Shown here: one piece after another, positions 21,447 through 23,583 of the stretch | Layout of the letters: each line of letters starts with the position of its first letter | How positions within the stretch are numbered: the stretch's first letter is position 1 | Origin: Halovivax sp. | Lineage (GTDB): Archaea > Halobacteriota > Halobacteria > Halobacteriales > Natrialbaceae | NCBI GenBank assembly: GCA_007119345.1 | Contig: SKPV01000291.1 | Span: 1-23,583 of the forward strand | Direction of reading: 5' to 3' | DNA: 23,583 bases | Made by a program: the position numbers and the translations under genes | Notes under the pieces: model-generated | The model's database searches: none | The model's input: only the letters and a program-made list of their open reading frames with translations | What the model was told of the DNA's origin: nothing

Positions 21447-22454
21447 TTACGCCACCAGCTCGCTCACGACTTCCATCGTCGTCTCCTTGTCCGCGTCGCT
21501 CATCCCGCGGACGAAGCCGACTCGTACCGCGTCCACGCCGGCGATCGAGGCGTACTCCGTCACCCATTCACGGACCTCGTCGGGAGTGCCCGCCGCCACG
21601 AGCGCGTCCAGCACCTCGTCGGGGAGCGCGGCGGCCATCGCGTCCGTATCCCGCTCCTCCCACGCGGCCCGGATCTCCGCCACGACGTCCGGGTAGCCCT
21701 GCTCGGCCACGGAGTCCCCGTAGTACGGGCCGTAGGCGCCGAGCATGAACGCGAGCGTCGAGCGGGCGGTCTCGCGGGCCCGGTCGCGCTCGTCGGCGGC
21801 GAAACAGCGGACGATCGGCGCCACGCGCAGGGCGTCCACGCTCCGGTCGCTCAATTCGGCTCCTCGGGCCAGGTCGTCCAGCCGGGCTTCGAGCCCGTCT
21901 CGCGTGAAGAGCTGCGGGGCCCAGCCGTCGCCGAATCGGCCGGCGAGCTCGGTCGCCTTGGGTCCGAGGGTGGCGAGGTCGATCGCGGGCGGTTCCTCCG
22001 GGGGCCCGCGCTCGTAGTTCAGGCCGCCGATCTCGAAGAGCTCGCCGTCGTAGGCGGGGGTCCCCTCCTCGAAGACGCCGCGGACGATCTCGACCGTCTC
22101 GCGCAGTCGGCGCAGCGGCCGGTCGAAGGCCGCGCCGTGCCAGCGCTCGGTGATCGCGGGCGAGCTGGGGCCCAGCCCGAGCCGAAATCGCCCGTCGGAG
22201 GCGTCGCACAGCGTGAGCGCCGTCTGGGCGAGCATCGCCGGCGAGCGGCCGAAGGGGGAGACGACGTCGGTCGAGAGGCCCAGTTCCGTCGTCCGATCGG
22301 CGATCAGGGTCAGCGGCGGGACGACGTTCCAGCCGGTGGTCTCGCCCATCGAGACGCGGGCGAAGCCGAGTTCCTCGGCGCGCGCGGCGCGCTCGGCCAC
22401 CGACTGCGGGCGATCGTGGTCGTTCAGACTGACGAGCAGGTCGAGGTCGGTCAT
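21447..22454 (-). CDS. LLM-class (luciferase-like) flavin/F420 oxidoreductase
   Basis: Cytosolic TIM-barrel oxidoreductase of 335 residues in the bacterial luciferase-like superfamily. Seen: MTDLDLLVSLNDHD (strand 1), AARAEELGFARVSMGE, LGLSTDVVSPFGRSPAMLAQTALTL, the signature DGRFRLGLGPSSP (family pattern GRxxLGLG), RRLRETVEIVRGVFEEG, LGPKATELAGRFGDGWAPQLF and a C-terminal VGFVRGMSD. In archaea many members use coenzyme F420 (methylene-H4MPT-reductase-like), so an F420-dependent dehydrogenase is plausible but not proved. The ATG at 22454 is chosen over an upstream ATG because a good Shine-Dalgarno lies just before it. An AT-rich box near 22520 would give a short leader. It is convergent with the GNAT pair. 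Confidence 0.87.
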   Translation of the reverse strand: MTDLDLLVSLNDHDRPQSVAERAARAEELGFARVSMGETTGWNVVPPLTLIADRTTELGLSTDVVSPFGRSPAMLAQTALTLCDASDGRFRLGLGPSSPAITERWHGAAFDRPLRRLRETVEIVRGVFEEGTPAYDGELFEIGGLNYERGPPEEPPAIDLATLGPKATELAGRFGDGWAPQLFTRDGLEARLDDLARGAELSDRSVDALRVAPIVRCFAADERDRARETARSTLAFMLGAYGPYYGDSVAEQGYPDVVAEIRAAWEERDTDAMAAALPDEVLDALVAAGTPDEVREWVTEYASIAGVDAVRVGFVRGMSDADKETTMEVVSELVA

Positions 22455-22458
22455 CGAG

Positions 22459-22465
22459 ACACCTC
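22459..22465 (-). promoter_or_regulatory. Shine-Dalgarno site of the LLM oxidoreductase gene
   Basis: Minus-strand GGAGGTG, ending about 4-5 bases before the ATG at 22454. It decides this start against an in-frame ATG 31 codons upstream. Confidence 0.6.
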
Positions 22466-22634
22466 CGGTCGCGAGTCCGGGTTCGACGTCATCGGTTGGG
22501 GGCGCGGGGCGGAGCCGCTTAAGCGTGGGTGATGGTCGCGGGGCCAACGACCGGCCGTTCGGCTCGTCCGTTCGTGGAGACCGCGGACGAGTGGGACCGT
22601 CGTGGAGTCCCGTCTCCCTCGCCGACAGCGAAGT

Positions 22635-22642
22635 CGATATAC
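22635..22642 (+). promoter_or_regulatory. TATA-like box of cbiX
   Basis: CGATATAC, centred about 28 bp before the ATG at 22666. Confidence 0.55.
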
Positions 22643-22665
22643 GGCGCCCGTCCTAACCCCGACTC

Positions 22666-23562
22666 ATGCAAGCGCTCGTTATCGCGGCCCACGGGTCGCA
22701 CCTGAACCCCGACGCCTCGGATCCGACGTTCGCCCACGCGGACGCGGTTCGCGAGACCGGCGCCTTCGACGAGGTCCGGGAGGCGTTCTGGAAGGAGGAA
22801 CCGCACTTCCGTGAGGTCCTGCGCACGCTGGAGTCCGACGAGGTCTACGTCGTCCCGCTGTTCATCAGCGAGGGCTACTTCACCGAGCGGGTGATCCCCC
22901 GCGAGCTGCGCCTCGAGGGCTGGGACGTCGACCGCTGGGACTCCGACGGGACCAGCGCGACGCACGCGACGCTGGCGGCGGCCGACGTGGAGCAGACGGT
23001 CCACTACTGCGGGCCGGTGGGGACCCACGACGCCATGACCGACGTCATCGTCGAGCGCGCCGAGCGCGTCACCGGCGACCCGGACGTGGGCGACGGGTTC
23101 GGCCTCGCCGTCGTGGGCCACGGGACCGAGCGTAACGAGAACTCGGCGAAGGCGATCGAGTACCACACCGAGCGAATCCGGGACCGGGGCCGCTTCGACG
23201 AGGTGCGCGCGCTGTTCATGGACGAGGAGCCGGAGGTCGACGACGTCACCGACTTCTTCGAGAGCGACGACGTCGTGGTCGTCCCCCTCTTCATCGCGGA
23301 CGGCTATCACACCCAGGAGGACATTCCCGAGGACATGGGACTGACCGAGGACTACCGCGAGGGCTGGGACGTTCCCGCCGACGTCGACGGGCACCGGATC
23401 TGGTACGCCGGCGCGGTCGGCACGGAGGGGCTGATGGCGGACGTCCTCCTGGAGCGGGCGGCCGACGCCGGCGCCGAGCTCGGCGACGCCCGCGAGCGGG
23501 TCCGGCGCCGACTCGACGAGGGTGCGGACATCCAGCGCGCGGGTGCCGGGGCGGGTGACTGA
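22666..23562 (+). CDS. cbiX: two-domain sirohydrochlorin cobaltochelatase CbiX
   Basis: Cytosolic chelatase of 298 residues that inserts Co(II) into sirohydrochlorin at the start of the anaerobic cobalamin pathway. It is an internal duplication of the small archaeal CbiX. Domain 1 (about 1-125) has AAHGSH with H9 and the strand VYVVPLFISEGYFTE. Domain 2 (about 145-270) has VVGHGTERN with H152 and VVVVPLFIADGYHTQED with H215. The second metal-handling His is present only in domain 2, where H215 corresponds to F72 in domain 1. The acidic C-terminus is low-complexity. The gene is complete with a TATA-like box upstream. In haloarchaea it usually heads a cobalamin cluster, which probably continues beyond the right edge; only 21 bases remain here. 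Confidence 0.92.
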   Translation: MQALVIAAHGSHLNPDASDPTFAHADAVRETGAFDEVREAFWKEEPHFREVLRTLESDEVYVVPLFISEGYFTERVIPRELRLEGWDVDRWDSDGTSATHATLAAADVEQTVHYCGPVGTHDAMTDVIVERAERVTGDPDVGDGFGLAVVGHGTERNENSAKAIEYHTERIRDRGRFDEVRALFMDEEPEVDDVTDFFESDDVVVVPLFIADGYHTQEDIPEDMGLTEDYREGWDVPADVDGHRIWYAGAVGTEGLMADVLLERAADAGAELGDARERVRRRLDEGADIQRAGAGAGD

Positions 23563-23583
23563 CCGTGGCTGGCGACCCGGAGG

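Noticed and set aside
23565..23583. Start of a following cobalamin-cluster gene (GTG at 23565)
   Set aside because: Only six codons remain before the window ends, too few to support a gene.

Overview
This window reads as chromosomal DNA of a haloarchaeon. It is very GC-rich, its proteins are strongly acidic, twin-arginine lipoprotein signals recur, and most starts sit about 25-32 bp downstream of an AT-rich TATA-like box, as expected for leaderless archaeal transcripts. Several genes belong to families that are haloarchaeal or archaeal markers: archaeosortase A, a DUF5787-like protein, a DUF5802-like protein, a two-domain CbiX and a DgcN/DgcA pair. I see no rRNA, tRNA, CRISPR array, insertion sequence, integrase or phage gene. 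This is core-type housekeeping DNA, not a mobile island.

Layout, left to right. 1-1.8 kb: the N-terminal part of an AbgA-like M20 amidohydrolase (-), an S10-like ribosomal-protein paralogue (-) and a divergent Nudix hydrolase (+). 1.9-5.2 kb: a DUF4013-like membrane protein (+), a DUF5787-like protein with a PD-(D/E)XK nuclease-like motif (+), an alpha/beta hydrolase (-) and an HPP-type membrane protein (+). 5.4-7.6 kb: a blue-copper (halocyanin-like) lipoprotein (-), PspA/IM30 (+) and a FxLYD-like lipoprotein (-). 7.7-10.1 kb: two tandem paralogous four-helix membrane proteins of unknown function (+), separated by a 33-bp hairpin-bearing repeat array. 10.2-12.6 kb: a small acidic protein (-) and the two-gene dgcN-dgcA operon (-) for D-glutamate use. 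12.8-15.1 kb: a Vms1/VLRF1-type peptidyl-tRNA hydrolase (-), a DUF5802-like protein (-) and a secreted coiled-coil protein (+). 15.3-18.8 kb: threonine synthase (-) divergent from an FAD-dependent amine-oxidase-type protein (+), then a metallophosphoesterase (-). 18.8-23.6 kb: archaeosortase A (-, in an operon with the phosphoesterase), two tandem GNAT acetyltransferases (+), a luciferase-like flavin oxidoreductase (-) and CbiX (+).

Genes that work together. dgcN and dgcA overlap by four bases and encode successive steps: acetylation of D-glutamate, then racemisation of N-acetyl-D-glutamate. The AbgA-like amidohydrolase at the left edge is of a class that cleaves N-acyl-glutamates and could in principle finish the route, but it lies 10 kb away and the link is speculative. 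artA and the phosphoesterase are probably co-transcribed, as are the two GNAT genes.

The most unusual feature is the density of short tandem repeats. At least six unrelated intergenic minisatellites (units of 21, 26, 30-33, 33, 33-34 and 46 bp) and one in-frame 36-bp coding triplication fall in 23.6 kb. The 4 x 33-bp array after the first membrane-protein gene keeps a hairpin in every unit. Other items worth a look are the nuclease-like motif in the DUF5787-like protein, the paired unknown membrane proteins, the S10 paralogue, and a near-perfect 19-bp direct repeat abutting the Nudix promoter.
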